From NCBI GenBank assembly GCA_951394045.1, contig OX595986.1, forward strand, positions 3,935,534 through 3,999,533: 64,000 nt of DNA, given 5' to 3'. The notes under the pieces are model-generated. The model did not search any database. It saw only the letters and a list, made by a program, of their open reading frames with translations, and was not told the origin of the DNA. Source of the DNA: Nitzschia sp. DOCU1 (Eukaryota > Bacillariophyta > Bacillariophyceae > Bacillariales > Bacillariaceae). The translations under genes and the position numbers were made by a program. This document shows, one piece after another, positions 51,752 through 62,400 of the stretch (positions are counted from its first letter, which is position 1; every line of letters starts with the position of its first letter).

Positions 51752-53833
51752 ATGGGCTGGTTTCGTTCCTCCAAGGACCGAACTTCTCAGGACAGGGAAA
51801 CTATTGAGGAGTTTCCTCCAAACGAGGACTCGAGAATTCTGAACTATCATTCTTTCTCAAGCAACCAGAGAAGATCTGCCAATGATCTTTCTGAATCTCA
51901 GTATCGAGGATTTTCCACGTCCATTAACCACATGTTTGTGGATCCAAAGAATGAGCGTGTGGACTGCTGTGCTCTAGCATGCTGTGGTGTCTTTCAGAAC
52001 GATCGTGATCGTTACTTGATCTCGGGAGTGCAACCGCCCTCTTGCTGCAAACGCTTTTGGATTCACATTGTCCTTCCGTTCTGGATGTTTGCCTTGGCCA
52101 TGGTTTGTGCCGTCAACATTCACGACCAGTATCTCAATCAGCTACTGAGCTCTGGATTGATACTTTTGCTGGTGATGTATTTCATCATCCAATGTGTCAA
52201 GGGGATGTGGAAAAGAAGGGAAATTCGAAAGGATCTGCTTTGGAGCAAGTACGAGATGACTAGGTCGGGCGCGTTTGTCCCTCGTAATGAAGAGGACATG
52301 TCAGTGGACTTATCGACAGGGGAGACCCCTGTCTACTATATGGGTCAGACCATGAGAGACATTCAAAATGCACATTCGCTGTGTGGATGCTACGCTTCAG
52401 ACCATGATCCTCGTGACAAATCAGATCACTATACGTTCTGTGCCCGTTTTTTCCGTTGCTATACGAGTATGTGCTGTGGATCATTGTGTGGCTGTCATTT
52501 TCAGCTGTGTGGGTTGTGTGCTGTGGCGCAAGAAGGGCGCCAAGTGGAAGAGCTTATCGCCAAGCGATACAGGCTTGTTGATTACGTTACTATGCAATCA
52601 ATGCTGGAATACTACCCAGCGATTTATGAGGCAAGAAATGATGAGGCTGATGAGTTTACCGGAAATATTGTTACGTTTTGGGGGCGCTTGTCCAACTTTT
52701 CAAAGTGGGTCATTGGGATTGTGGCCACGTTTCTCGTCATTTTGCTCGTTTGGAGTCTGTTGGGCTTCAAGCGAGATTTTAGCTTCAAGAATTACATGGT
52801 CTTTTGCGCCACACTTCTGCAAGCATACGCGGTGCTCAAGATTGTCCATTGGCGTTACGTCAAAGATATTTCAACTGATGCGCTCATCAAGTTCTTTGTT
52901 TCAGGGTTCTGTTTGAGCACGTCGCTCGCAGTTTTCTTTGAAGTGCTCGTCGGCCTGACTCTGCGGCTGATTATGTTCATTCTAATGGAATTGGCAGGCA
53001 TTGATGTTGTGAAGGTTTCTGGCTATACAATGATGAGCCCAGCCTACGCCGTTCCTTTTGCCTCCATGCAGGGGGGCTCCGATTCTCCCACCTACCGGGA
53101 CTATCTCAAAATCTATGGAAAAGACCATCCAATTATCTACACCATCTTTCTTTTCGTCAATGCATTCTTCCTTGCCGCTACCATTGAGGAGACTTGCAAA
53201 TACTTTGGCTTTCGAATGGTGGAACATCCCGATTTCCTCACTCGTAAGGAACTGGAAGATGCTGCCAAGGTTGAGGAAGCAGAATCCAACGACCGACGCA
53301 ATGTCCCTACCTTCCCTCAGCAGGATCGCGGCTTAGAGGCCCGAGGTGCTGCCATCACTATCGCCATGGTTGCAACTGCCCTGGGTTTCGCCTGCTGCGA
53401 AAATCTTGTCTACATCTTCATCTATGGAAGCGCGAACTTCGATGTCGAGGTAGTCATCTTGATCGCAAGGTCCATCTTTCCCGTACACCCCATTGCGGCG
53501 GCCCTGCAGAGTCTCCGTGTTTGCGAACGAGACTTGGAGAAGCGTCCCTTGAGCCTGGGGTATATCGTACTCCCGGGAGTATTGTTTCATGGAATGTACG
53601 ATTTTCTTCTAATGTGGATTGACTTTTTGTTTTCACGAAATGGAAACTATGTGGACGACGATGACGACAATGTGCTAGATACCGATGCCCGGTCGGATTG
53701 GCTCTCCTTTATCATTTCCTTTGCCATGATGATTGGTACGCTTTGCTACTTTTTCAGGGCAAGTCGGTTCCAACGCGAGCGGCTACGGGCTATGGACCGC
53801 CAGTCGTCGGCCTCCTCGTCAAGATTAATCTAA
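51752..53833 (+). CDS. PrsW-like intramembrane metalloprotease with Cys-rich region
   Basis: The ATG at 51752 gives 693 residues (the open frame runs 7 codons further to a GTG). The start MGWFRSS has Gly2 and could be myristoylated. A hydrophobic pair follows (IVLPFWMFALAMVCAVNI, LILLLVMYFIIQCV), then a cytosolic Cys-rich stretch (CCGSLCGCHFQLCGLCAVAQ) resembling PLAC8 proteins. Several membrane helices come next. The PrsW signature is spread over three helices: E479-E480-x2-K483 (ATIEETCKYFGF), E550 (GFACCENLVY) with H579 (VHPIAAAL), and H613-x3-D617 (LFHGMYDFLLMW). In bacteria PrsW cleaves an anti-sigma factor; the wider group includes CAAX-type proteases. In this cell it may process a membrane-bound signalling protein. 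Family call good; substrate and membrane unknown. Confidence 0.8.
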   Translation: MGWFRSSKDRTSQDRETIEEFPPNEDSRILNYHSFSSNQRRSANDLSESQYRGFSTSINHMFVDPKNERVDCCALACCGVFQNDRDRYLISGVQPPSCCKRFWIHIVLPFWMFALAMVCAVNIHDQYLNQLLSSGLILLLVMYFIIQCVKGMWKRREIRKDLLWSKYEMTRSGAFVPRNEEDMSVDLSTGETPVYYMGQTMRDIQNAHSLCGCYASDHDPRDKSDHYTFCARFFRCYTSMCCGSLCGCHFQLCGLCAVAQEGRQVEELIAKRYRLVDYVTMQSMLEYYPAIYEARNDEADEFTGNIVTFWGRLSNFSKWVIGIVATFLVILLVWSLLGFKRDFSFKNYMVFCATLLQAYAVLKIVHWRYVKDISTDALIKFFVSGFCLSTSLAVFFEVLVGLTLRLIMFILMELAGIDVVKVSGYTMMSPAYAVPFASMQGGSDSPTYRDYLKIYGKDHPIIYTIFLFVNAFFLAATIEETCKYFGFRMVEHPDFLTRKELEDAAKVEEAESNDRRNVPTFPQQDRGLEARGAAITIAMVATALGFACCENLVYIFIYGSANFDVEVVILIARSIFPVHPIAAALQSLRVCERDLEKRPLSLGYIVLPGVLFHGMYDFLLMWIDFLFSRNGNYVDDDDDNVLDTDARSDWLSFIISFAMMIGTLCYFFRASRFQRERLRAMDRQSSASSSRLI

Positions 53834-53991
53834 AATAGGGGGAGTCTCTATATTGCTTATTTTCTGTCGTCCAATTTTGTGGGCTTCCGTGCGCCCTTCC
53901 CCCAAGCATCGATGGCTCAAGTTTAGCGGATAGTGCGTCCCTCCTCCAAGGAGGACGTTCTATCATGATGTACATGTCGAGTCCATCGTCC

Positions 53992-56241
53992 CTAACCACC
54001 AGCAGGCGACATGCCACCGTCAGGATTACCAGTTCGTTGTTGACGCCGTTCCCGTCGACGCAATATTTGAAGGAAAAAAGAAACCTCGTGGTGAATGTCA
54101 TTGCGGCCAACAAATGTAGATGGCCCGCGGCCAAACCCCAGACGCCCGCTCGGCGAAGTTGCCCGGCGCTCTTCGTTGTTTTCAACACCCTCCAGCGACG
54201 TTGGTACATCCGTCCGACATACTGGACATGTCCGTGCCTGTCGAAGCCAGTCACGACAACATTGTTTGTGAAAGACGTGTTGGCAGCCCGTTTCTACAAT
54301 GACGTCGGTGCCGGTGAAATTTTCCATGCATATACAACATTCCATGGGGTAGTGGGTAGGAAAGTCTTCCAGCATGACTATCGGCATCTCGTCCACAAAT
54401 CCTGGAGGCGCTCCCATGGCCGTCGGAAAGACTGTGAAGGTCGTAGCCGAACCATCCGGCTGCAAAGACGTAGGGGTGTAGCCGTTCCATGTCAGTAGCG
54501 CAGCAACTACGCAGAACGGCACCAAGTAGCCAAGTATAATGGTGGACCAGGCTAAGATTGACAAGGTGACAAAAGCCGTACTCGTCTCAAACAGCTCTTG
54601 TGCAGTGCTCGGGCATGACGTCTCCTTGTTCAAAAAGACACTATTGACCCCCATTCGTAGGACCATGAGTGCATACGTTAGGTATGCAACGTTGTATGTG
54701 ATCACTCGGCAAGGGATTCTCTGGTTAGAGTTGGCGTCCCAGCGGAAGAAGAGCCTCATAATTTCCGTTCGAAACACGTCAACAATGAGCTGCAGGGTGA
54801 CAAACCAGTAGTAGTACTTGAGCGGAACGTCACAAGTCTTGTCGATAGAGACGACGTACGCACTTGTTAGCACCACCCAACAGACCAAGATAGCGAACAA
54901 GAGTATGCTGAAAATCAGCGCCACCATCGTAATCACAACTTGAAAGCGACGATTAATGGTGATCCATCGATTCCTCGCCTGTCTTTGTGGGTCAGAATCA
55001 GGGTCCACACGGATAGAGTTATCCAAAATACTGCTCGCGTTCCCTGCCGTAGCGCTATTCACGCGGGCAGGGCTTTCAATGACCCTGAGCTCGCCCTCCT
55101 CAAGGCTCTCCAGTTCCTCAAAACTGCTGTCGGTGGAACGAAGAGGGGTCGTGGACGCGTACACAACCTCGGCTACGGAAGCCGACACTTGTGACGAGGA
55201 CACTGCTACCAGTTCCACACTTCTTCCCCGATCACGTCGTCGTAGCAATTGTTGCTGGCTTAATCCAGTTGGTGGAGGCCGCCTTCGGGCACCTCCACCT
55301 CGAAGACGCGCCCGCTGAAATGCTCGCTGAAAGAGTAGATCTCGAATGTGAACTCCGTCTGGTTCCGATAAAGCGCGCTGTCGCGGGCTGTCATTGTCAA
55401 CACTATTGCTGTGAGAAACATCCCGATTGCTGAACCTTCCCTCTCCACCACCATCGTCCCCCCAATGATGTGGACCACCCGGTAGATCCAGCAGATCATC
55501 TCCATCGTCATTGCTGCTGCTTTCACCGTCATGACTATCATCAGCGTCCGCAGCCGCTTCTAGCCCTCCTCCATGTGGAAAATCGGTGGTGGACCGTCCT
55601 CGTTGAGCTTGAAAAGCATCAGTCACTTCCTGTTGTGGCGGTCGAGATCGAATCCACCGACGAACACGGGCCATACCAGCATCCAGTGATGCCCGTAAAC
55701 CACCACCACCCCCATGCGTTTCTTCTTCAATCGTTTCGGACCGATTATTTGTACTAGCGGTACCAGCAGGTCTGGGTCGGAACGAGGAACTAGTAGTCGT
55801 CGATACTGTGGAAACAGTAACTGTACTCCTAGCTGGAGAACTTGTAGCAAGCCCACGCCGTCTCGAAAGAGACTTGGGTCGAGTAGGCGTCCCATCGGGT
55901 ATTCGTTGAAAGGATGGTTCCGTCGTGGAAATGGCCGAAGCAAGGTCATTGGTGGACCGAGAAGTAAGTGGATGACGCCCACCCGATAAAAGATCCTCCA
56001 TATTATCACTATCATCAACATAGGCATGATCTCGAGATCGTCGTCGCGGCGTCTCGGATACCAGCAAACTTGTGGTGGCCGGGTGATTTTCTAATACAGA
56101 AGCAGTAGTCGTTCCTTGCTCCAGACGATCGGCAGACTCGAACGAATGCAACAAGTCGTCGTCATTTGTCATTACAGCTGCTGAAAAATTGTACGCGTTG
56201 ACGCCAGGACGTGTATTGGCGTTCCCGTGATTCATTTTCAT
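53992..56241 (-). CDS. RING-H2 finger membrane protein, probable E3 ubiquitin ligase
   Basis: 749 residues, one exon, ATG at 56241 (the open frame starts at a TTG one codon earlier). The first 450 or so residues are disordered, with Ser/Thr, Gly and Arg runs. At least four hydrophobic helices follow (VVITMVALIFSILLFAILVC, YYWFVTLQLIVDVF, YNVAYLTYALMVLRMGVNSV, FVTLSILAWSTIILGYLVPF). After them is a canonical RING-H2: CCICMENFTGTD, ETGCQHVFHKQCCRDWL, RTCPVCR. This order (membrane domain, then RING-H2) matches plant membrane RING ligases that act in the ER or endosomes. Substrate unknown. It converges on the PrsW-like gene, stops 160 bases apart. Confidence 0.85.
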   Translation of the reverse strand: MKMNHGNANTRPGVNAYNFSAAVMTNDDDLLHSFESADRLEQGTTTASVLENHPATTSLLVSETPRRRSRDHAYVDDSDNMEDLLSGGRHPLTSRSTNDLASAISTTEPSFQRIPDGTPTRPKSLSRRRGLATSSPARSTVTVSTVSTTTSSSFRPRPAGTASTNNRSETIEEETHGGGGGLRASLDAGMARVRRWIRSRPPQQEVTDAFQAQRGRSTTDFPHGGGLEAAADADDSHDGESSSNDDGDDLLDLPGGPHHWGDDGGGEGRFSNRDVSHSNSVDNDSPRQRALSEPDGVHIRDLLFQRAFQRARLRGGGARRRPPPTGLSQQQLLRRRDRGRSVELVAVSSSQVSASVAEVVYASTTPLRSTDSSFEELESLEEGELRVIESPARVNSATAGNASSILDNSIRVDPDSDPQRQARNRWITINRRFQVVITMVALIFSILLFAILVCWVVLTSAYVVSIDKTCDVPLKYYYWFVTLQLIVDVFRTEIMRLFFRWDANSNQRIPCRVITYNVAYLTYALMVLRMGVNSVFLNKETSCPSTAQELFETSTAFVTLSILAWSTIILGYLVPFCVVAALLTWNGYTPTSLQPDGSATTFTVFPTAMGAPPGFVDEMPIVMLEDFPTHYPMECCICMENFTGTDVIVETGCQHVFHKQCCRDWLRQARTCPVCRTDVPTSLEGVENNEERRATSPSGRLGFGRGPSTFVGRNDIHHEVSFFLQILRRRERRQQRTGNPDGGMSPAGG

Positions 56242-57364
56242 CAAGGATGGAATAATTGCTTCAAGAATAGAAAGTTAAGGGTAGACGAGTGATGATGATG
56301 CCATAGCTGATCCTTGTTCCTTTCCAATCAATAAATCTACAAAGCACTGTGTTTCCACGTTTTCAGTCTCAAGTTAGGGTAGCTCTATAGGTGCAAGTCA
56401 AGCTGAGAGGATCTGCCTTCCAAAAAGTGGTGCGGTCGTTGTAGTGAAAGGATCGGGGGAGATCGACGAGAATGAATAATCATCAATGACATTAGCGCCA
56501 TCGCGACCTTCTTGTAGGCCGATCTCGGAATGGCGAGATGAGGCAGTCAGTCGTAAAATGATGCCCGCTCGAAGTGGTCAATGGAGTCAACAAAGTGACG
56601 GATGGTCACGCCGGCATAGTTAACCGTTTTCAACGCTATCTCGCACAATGCAAAACAAATTCTTCGTAGGTGGTACGGACCTACCGGTAGGAACGTCGCA
56701 ATGCCATTTGGCTGGCCCGGCGCATTAGACACACATACAACCGCCAGACACGCCTTGACGCTCCATGTGGAATCATACGGCAATCGAGTACCGACGACTG
56801 TCCACCAACCAGTTTGGAGCAAAGCTGCACAAGCGAACAAAGCTGTTCAAGAGGCAATGGTCGCCGTTCGTCGCTGGCAGAGAAGAGAGATGGACAAGGA
56901 GGGACAGCCGCAGGACAAACAGGCAAGCAGCGCGGTCGGAATAATTGGTGCTCCAGTAGTAGTTACGATTGACCAGACATTGCCACATCTGCTGGTATCG
57001 AGTCTCCGCATCGGACAGAGTGTTAGTGTTATTTGGAAGCAACTTCCAGGTATGTTGGTTGTGATGTGGAAAGGGCGAGTCTTCTTGTGGCAGCCAATTC
57101 GCAATGAGGCCATTTCATTGAGTGGCGATGCCATCTGGGTTGTGGTGGTCGTCGTGCAATGCTTCCACAGACAGTGATGATAAAGTCTGCATTGCGATGG
57201 TGTGATTTGTGGTCCTAACGTGCTTGCTCTGTTGCTCTGTCATCGCAGAAACTGCTGATTCCCTTGTATAGTAGTAGTACTCTGCTGGGTTTTGCGTTTG
57301 TTTAACATTTCAGCCCTCGGCCAGCAACATCATCATCATACCTGATATTACTTAAATCATAACA
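56242..57364. other. Divergent intergenic region
   Basis: About 1.1 kb between the RING gene and PP1. A plus-strand frame from an ATG at 56701 (158 codons) is opposed by overlapping minus-strand frames and has no domain, so it is not called. One CTACCGGTAG copy lies at 56681-56690. Promoters of both flanking genes should be here. Confidence 0.5.
56681..56690. repeat. Palindrome CTACCGGTAG, copy 5
   Basis: Perfect copy in the divergent spacer between the RING-H2 and PP1 genes. Confidence 0.85.
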
Positions 57365-58502
57365 ATGGCAGCACAAGATGAAAGCTGGATCGATGGAATG
57401 ATCGATCAGCTCCTGTCGGCCAGGAATAAAAAGCCTGGAACGCCGGTCGATATCTCGGTGCAGGATGCTACGTCTCTGTGCAATCAAGCGCGAGAGATCT
57501 TCATGTCGCAACCGATGCTGCTAGAACTTGGAGCACCGATCAAAATTTGTGGTGATGTCCATGGACAATATACAGATCTATTACGGCTTTTTGAATATGG
57601 AGGCTTTCCACCAGAGGTAAGTAAGAATGATGGGTGGCGGTAGCGGAGATGCCGCGCCTCATTTGTGTTGACTCACCTCTACGACTACTCCTTTAGGCCA
57701 ACTATTTGTTCTTGGGTGACTATGTAGACCGTGGAAAACAGTCGTTAGAAGTTGTATGTTTGTTGTTTGCCTACAAAATCAAGTACCCCGAAAACTTCTT
57801 CTTGTTGCGGGGAAACCATGAATGCGCAGGTATCAACCGAATTTATGGCTTTTACGATGAGTGCCGTCGTCGGTTCTCAGTCAAGATGTGGAAGCAATTT
57901 TGCAACACCTTCAATTGTCTACCGTGTTGTGCGGTGATTGACGATAAGATCATTTGTATGCACGGCGGTCTTTCTCCAGAGCTTTCGCAAATGGAGCAAA
58001 TCGCCAACATTGCCCGACCTTGTGATGTCCCTGATACTGGCTTGTTGTGCGACATATTGTGGGCGGATCCTGACCCAAGCATCACGGTAAGATATAGAAC
58101 GAGTGCTCTGTATAAGTGAGGTGTGAACGGAATGAGACTTTCTCACTTTTTAAAATCTGCAATTGTGCTTGCTACTCTCAGGGTTGGGGCGAGAATGATC
58201 GCGGTGTTTCCTTTACATTCGGTGGCGACGTAGTGCGTCAGTTCCTTCGTCGGCACGATTTGGACTTGGTCGTTCGAGCTCACCAGGTCGTTGAAGATGG
58301 TTATGAGTTCTTTGCCGGTCGCGAATTGGTGACCGTGTTTTCGGCGCCAAACTATTGTGGTGAATTCGACAACGCCGGTGCAATGATGACTGTAGACGAC
58401 ACTCTGATGTGTTCGTTCCAGATTCTGAAACCAGCCAGTGCTGCCCAGCAGAGAGGGTACGGTGGTCGGCCGGGAACACCCGGACGCCCCGGGGGAAGGT
58501 AA
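57365..58502 (+). CDS. Serine/threonine protein phosphatase PP1, catalytic subunit
   Basis: Three exons, 57365-57616, 57697-58086 and 58182-58502, introns 80 and 95 bases, all phase 0; 320 residues, normal for PP1. Metal and phosphate ligands are intact: [82 protein letters not shown] and [24 protein letters not shown] and the [17 protein letters not shown] stretch fit PP1 rather than PP2A. The Gly/Pro-rich tail ([11 protein letters not shown]) is variable in PP1s and carries a possible TP site for CDK control. PP1 reverses many mitotic phosphorylations and silences the spindle checkpoint, which makes its position one gene from the MadBub kinase suggestive but possibly chance. Confidence 0.95.
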
Positions 58503-59496
58503 ACATTGTCGTATTCGATTGGATTATTTTTAAAAGGATGACTAGAGAACGTCTTGCGCGCAATGAATGAATGAATTAACAAAATGTTTGCTGAGATTGG
58601 AAGACACATTAAGCCTGCTGGTGTAACCATGATGGAAGCCACACTACTGCCGTAATCCGTCCGTGTATTGTACTACTAGAGCAATCCATTTATTTCTTGC
58701 GCTGTTTCTATGGGCATACATGTCACCAGGTACATAGTTAGTTGTACGACTATTTCACACTCGATCATAACTTAACACCAACAGCCAGTGTAGACTGGCT
58801 CTTTGCAGTCATGGGTGGCCCATCATTCCTTCTATTGCAGCACCCTTTATGGCTGCCCTATTTCTCTACGTTTTGCTTTCCGCAGGGTTACTATTCCGTA
58901 TTCCTTTCTCTACTAGCTCGAGATAGGCCGTCCTCGTCATCCCTTTCATGTTGGCTACGAGTATTACGAGTGTGACCACCATACGTACGATACCGTACCC
59001 ACAAATAGGTTCGATGTGTGCTACACGCACGTCGGCCCATTACAGGTAAAACGTCGTTTCTGGAAAATTAAGGTTTCCTCATTTTTGTATATTTAAATAA
59101 ATGTTTGAATTCTCCCTATCGGACATCGCGTGACGAGCAACATGGGGATGTTTTGATTTCAATCCACAGCTTTCGTGCCGACAGGACCTACACAACACAT
59201 TCACAAACTCGACCCAACGCTCACTTCTTACCCGTTGTTTACCTTGCCGGATAGTAGTGAACCGACCGGAACTATCCAGTTGCTTAGCTTCCACCAAGCA
59301 TAAATCCACTGCAAGCTACAGTCAGTCCAGCCCCCCCGCTCTCGTGCGTGTTGATTTATCTCCTTTCTTGGATCGTTGTGATTTGCAGCGCGACGTCAGA
59401 GTTTCTCTGATTCTGTTGACTGTAAATGCCACAACTAGCTTGAATCAATCAATCATCATCCATCCGTCCATCTCTTGCTATCATATTGAATATACG
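58503..59496. other. Intergenic spacer
   Basis: About 1 kb between two plus-strand genes; a TGAA microsatellite lies near 58562-58576. No supported gene or RNA. The frame of the MadBub gene stays open upstream of its ATG, so the leader there is uncertain. Probable MadBub promoter at the right side. Confidence 0.5.
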
Positions 59497-62400
59497 ATGA
59501 GTACACCTGGCTGGGAATCCGTCAAGGAGAACGCGGCGCCGTTGCAACGGGGTCGCAATGTGTCGGCTCTGGAACGTGTAGCTGCTACGACTGCTAGTTG
59601 TAGTAGTGGTTCTTCGAGCGGGAGCGGAGTCCTGCAACTCCAAAAGGACGATTCGCAAGAACGCATACGTGAATTTGAACGCCTAGTGCGTCCTTCGGAA
59701 GCTCCTCATGCGACAGAAGCTCCGGATGGCGATGATCCTCTGGTTCATTGGATGACGTATATCAAATTCTTTCAAGAAACTTTTCCGTCGGATACGCATC
59801 AGCAGTTTCTGCTGATGGAACGCTGCACACGTGCACTGGTCAAAATGCCACAATATGCGAATGACGATCGCTTTATTAGTGTTTGTGCCAAGTACGCCGA
59901 CAAGACCAAGGAACCCAGTCAGGTCTTCAAGTACTTGTATCAACAAAAAGTCGGCCAGCAGACGGCGCTCTTCTGGGTGGCATGGGCGTACGTGGCGGAA
60001 AAGGACAACGACTTTCCCTTTGCCGAACAGATCTACAAAAAGGGAATTAGTAGGGACGCTCAACCGATGAACGTTCTAAAAGTACGGCATAAGCAGTTTC
60101 AACGAAGAATGAGTCGACACTGGCTCAATTCGTCGCAGCGCAATGAACAACTGGAAGAAGACTACGATGAGGAAGAGCAGCCGTCAGCTTCGCGCGGTGC
60201 CCTGGGGGGTCTGTCTCATGATCGTGTTCGGCGCAATGATCGGGCAGCTGCTAGTGGCAGTTTCGCTGGTCCGCGGTCCAGATTGCCAGCAAGTCGTCGT
60301 CCGGTCAGCAATCCTAGAGCCAACTCCAACAACAACAATCTTGGGGCTGCCAATAGTGGATTTTCGGTGTTTGTGGAGAATGAGGGAGAAAATGCTCCAA
60401 ATGGTATGAGCTACTTGGATCAGCCGGTGGTGGAACACAAGCGTGTGATTGAACGAGATGCGGACCGTCGCAAAGAAAATACGTTGAACGCGGAACGGTG
60501 GAATGAACGCGGTGGTTTACCGCCCTCTACGACAACAGCAGGAGGATCACATTCTTCGTCCTCGGCAGGGGGGTATCTCACGCGCCCGGGGCATACTCGT
60601 AGCAGTTCCAGCAGTGGAGGAGGAGCTCCTCCCCCGTTTGCAGTATTTGTCGACGAGGAGTGCGTCGCACAACATGAAAAGGAGGAAGCCGAGCGAAAGA
60701 ATCAGATCGAACGGCATCGAAGTGTTCGGGATGAACGAACCTTCCGGAACCGCAGCGATGAGGGCATGGTAAGTCCTGGACTGTTTGGGTCGGAATCCGC
60801 GATGCAACAACTGACATGATTTTTTATCACAGGCAGAGCGACTGGCCCGAGACCCATTGCGCTATGTTCGTGATCACACGCAGTTTGAAGCAGATTTGGC
60901 TGTGGGTAGAGAACAAGAGGAAGAGGGTCGACGAAAGTCTCAGGCGGACGAGGCGGTACAAGCTACTGGTAACAACGATGGCAAACGTAGCCGCGTCGGG
61001 TTCAACAAGCGTCTTCTAAAAGGTTTCGATGGTGTTGAACAATCTTTTGAAGAGGCAAGGGCGAGAGCAAACTGCTATAAGCTTGCCCCGACAAGCGTCA
61101 ACTTCAATTTGATGCAAGTTAACAAAGCTGATCAAAGCTCACAAATGGATTTGGACGACGAGGAAGTGTCAACAGATGTTTCCTTGAGCGGAACGTCTGT
61201 GCCGTCAGAGCAAGTTTCCCCAAACCATGAACAACCCCGAAAGATTCAACGGAGAGAACCACAATCCGAAGGGCGGGTTCTCTTTCAATCTGAGCCCAGC
61301 TTTGAGACCAGTTTGAACCAAACTGCTGTTTCCGCCGCTAGCTCGGCAATCAATGAAGCCGATGCAGTCGGTGTACCTACTCGAAAGGAGGAGGAGACGA
61401 TAAATACCAAGCTAGCGATGCGCGAGTTGAGCATGATGTTCTCCAGCCCTGCCTTTGGTGTCGATGAGGGTGTTCGAAGAATGGAACGTTCAACGGCTCG
61501 TATCAACGAATCTCATGGTGATGAAGAATCGAGGGGAGTGGATGCTTCATTTGCTAATGTCGGCGACGCGATAGGAACTTCCATGCTTGACAATTCGATT
61601 GTCAACTATGAGGACGACCTCGCTGAAAATAGAGGACCTCGAAACCCTCTGGCTCGATCCATGAACACTCCTGGTGTTGAAAAGATGGCGTTGCGTGAGC
61701 TTCAACATACATCAGATGCAGATAGTAGGCTCTCTTGTTCCCGACAGCGCACAGTCATCGAGGCACACGAACGGCCGCAACGAGATCCATTGCGTGGACC
61801 CGAAGTCGAAATGGCAGACAACCCAGGCTTTCAAATCTTTGAAGACGACGATCAACAACAAGATGGGCGGATGCCAATGCAATCCGGAACATTCAGTATC
61901 TTTCAAGATGGTGCCGAGGAGGACAATCAAGACAGTAGGATGCCTTTGTCAGAGGCACCGCGAGCACAGGGCTTCCAAATTTTTGAAGATGCAAAAGACG
62001 ACGAGAACGAAGACGATCGAAAACCAGCTGCTGCTGAGGGCGTTGGATTCACCATTCACGAAGACAGCTGTGAAGACACTGAAAGCGATCCATCTGATCC
62101 CTACGCGCAAGGAGATACGGCCACTTTCTCTCTGCTTGGCGATGCTGTGGGTCAAGGGGACGACGAATCTAAGTCACCCTCTCCAATGCAATCGTCGCCG
62201 GAAGTCAGGGACGGGCAAGGTGATACTGCATCTCTCACACTCTTCAACGAGATATTTCAAACTCAAGTCGAAACAAACGATGAAGCCAGAGCGCGCAGCA
62301 ACAAAACCAAGCCGTCTGAAGGGTTTTCAATATTTGTGGACGACGACGAGGCCAGCGTAAGCTAAATTGCTCGTTGACATCGTGAAGTAGGTGTTAGTGC

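Noticed and set aside
56701..57177. 158-codon plus-strand frame with an ATG
   Set aside because: Overlapping frames on the opposite strand are equally long, and there is no domain; transcript evidence would be needed.
59257..59496. 80-codon in-frame extension upstream of the MadBub ATG
   Set aside because: It starts at a non-ATG codon, lacks domain features, and the KEN box expected near the N-terminus fits the ATG at 59497.
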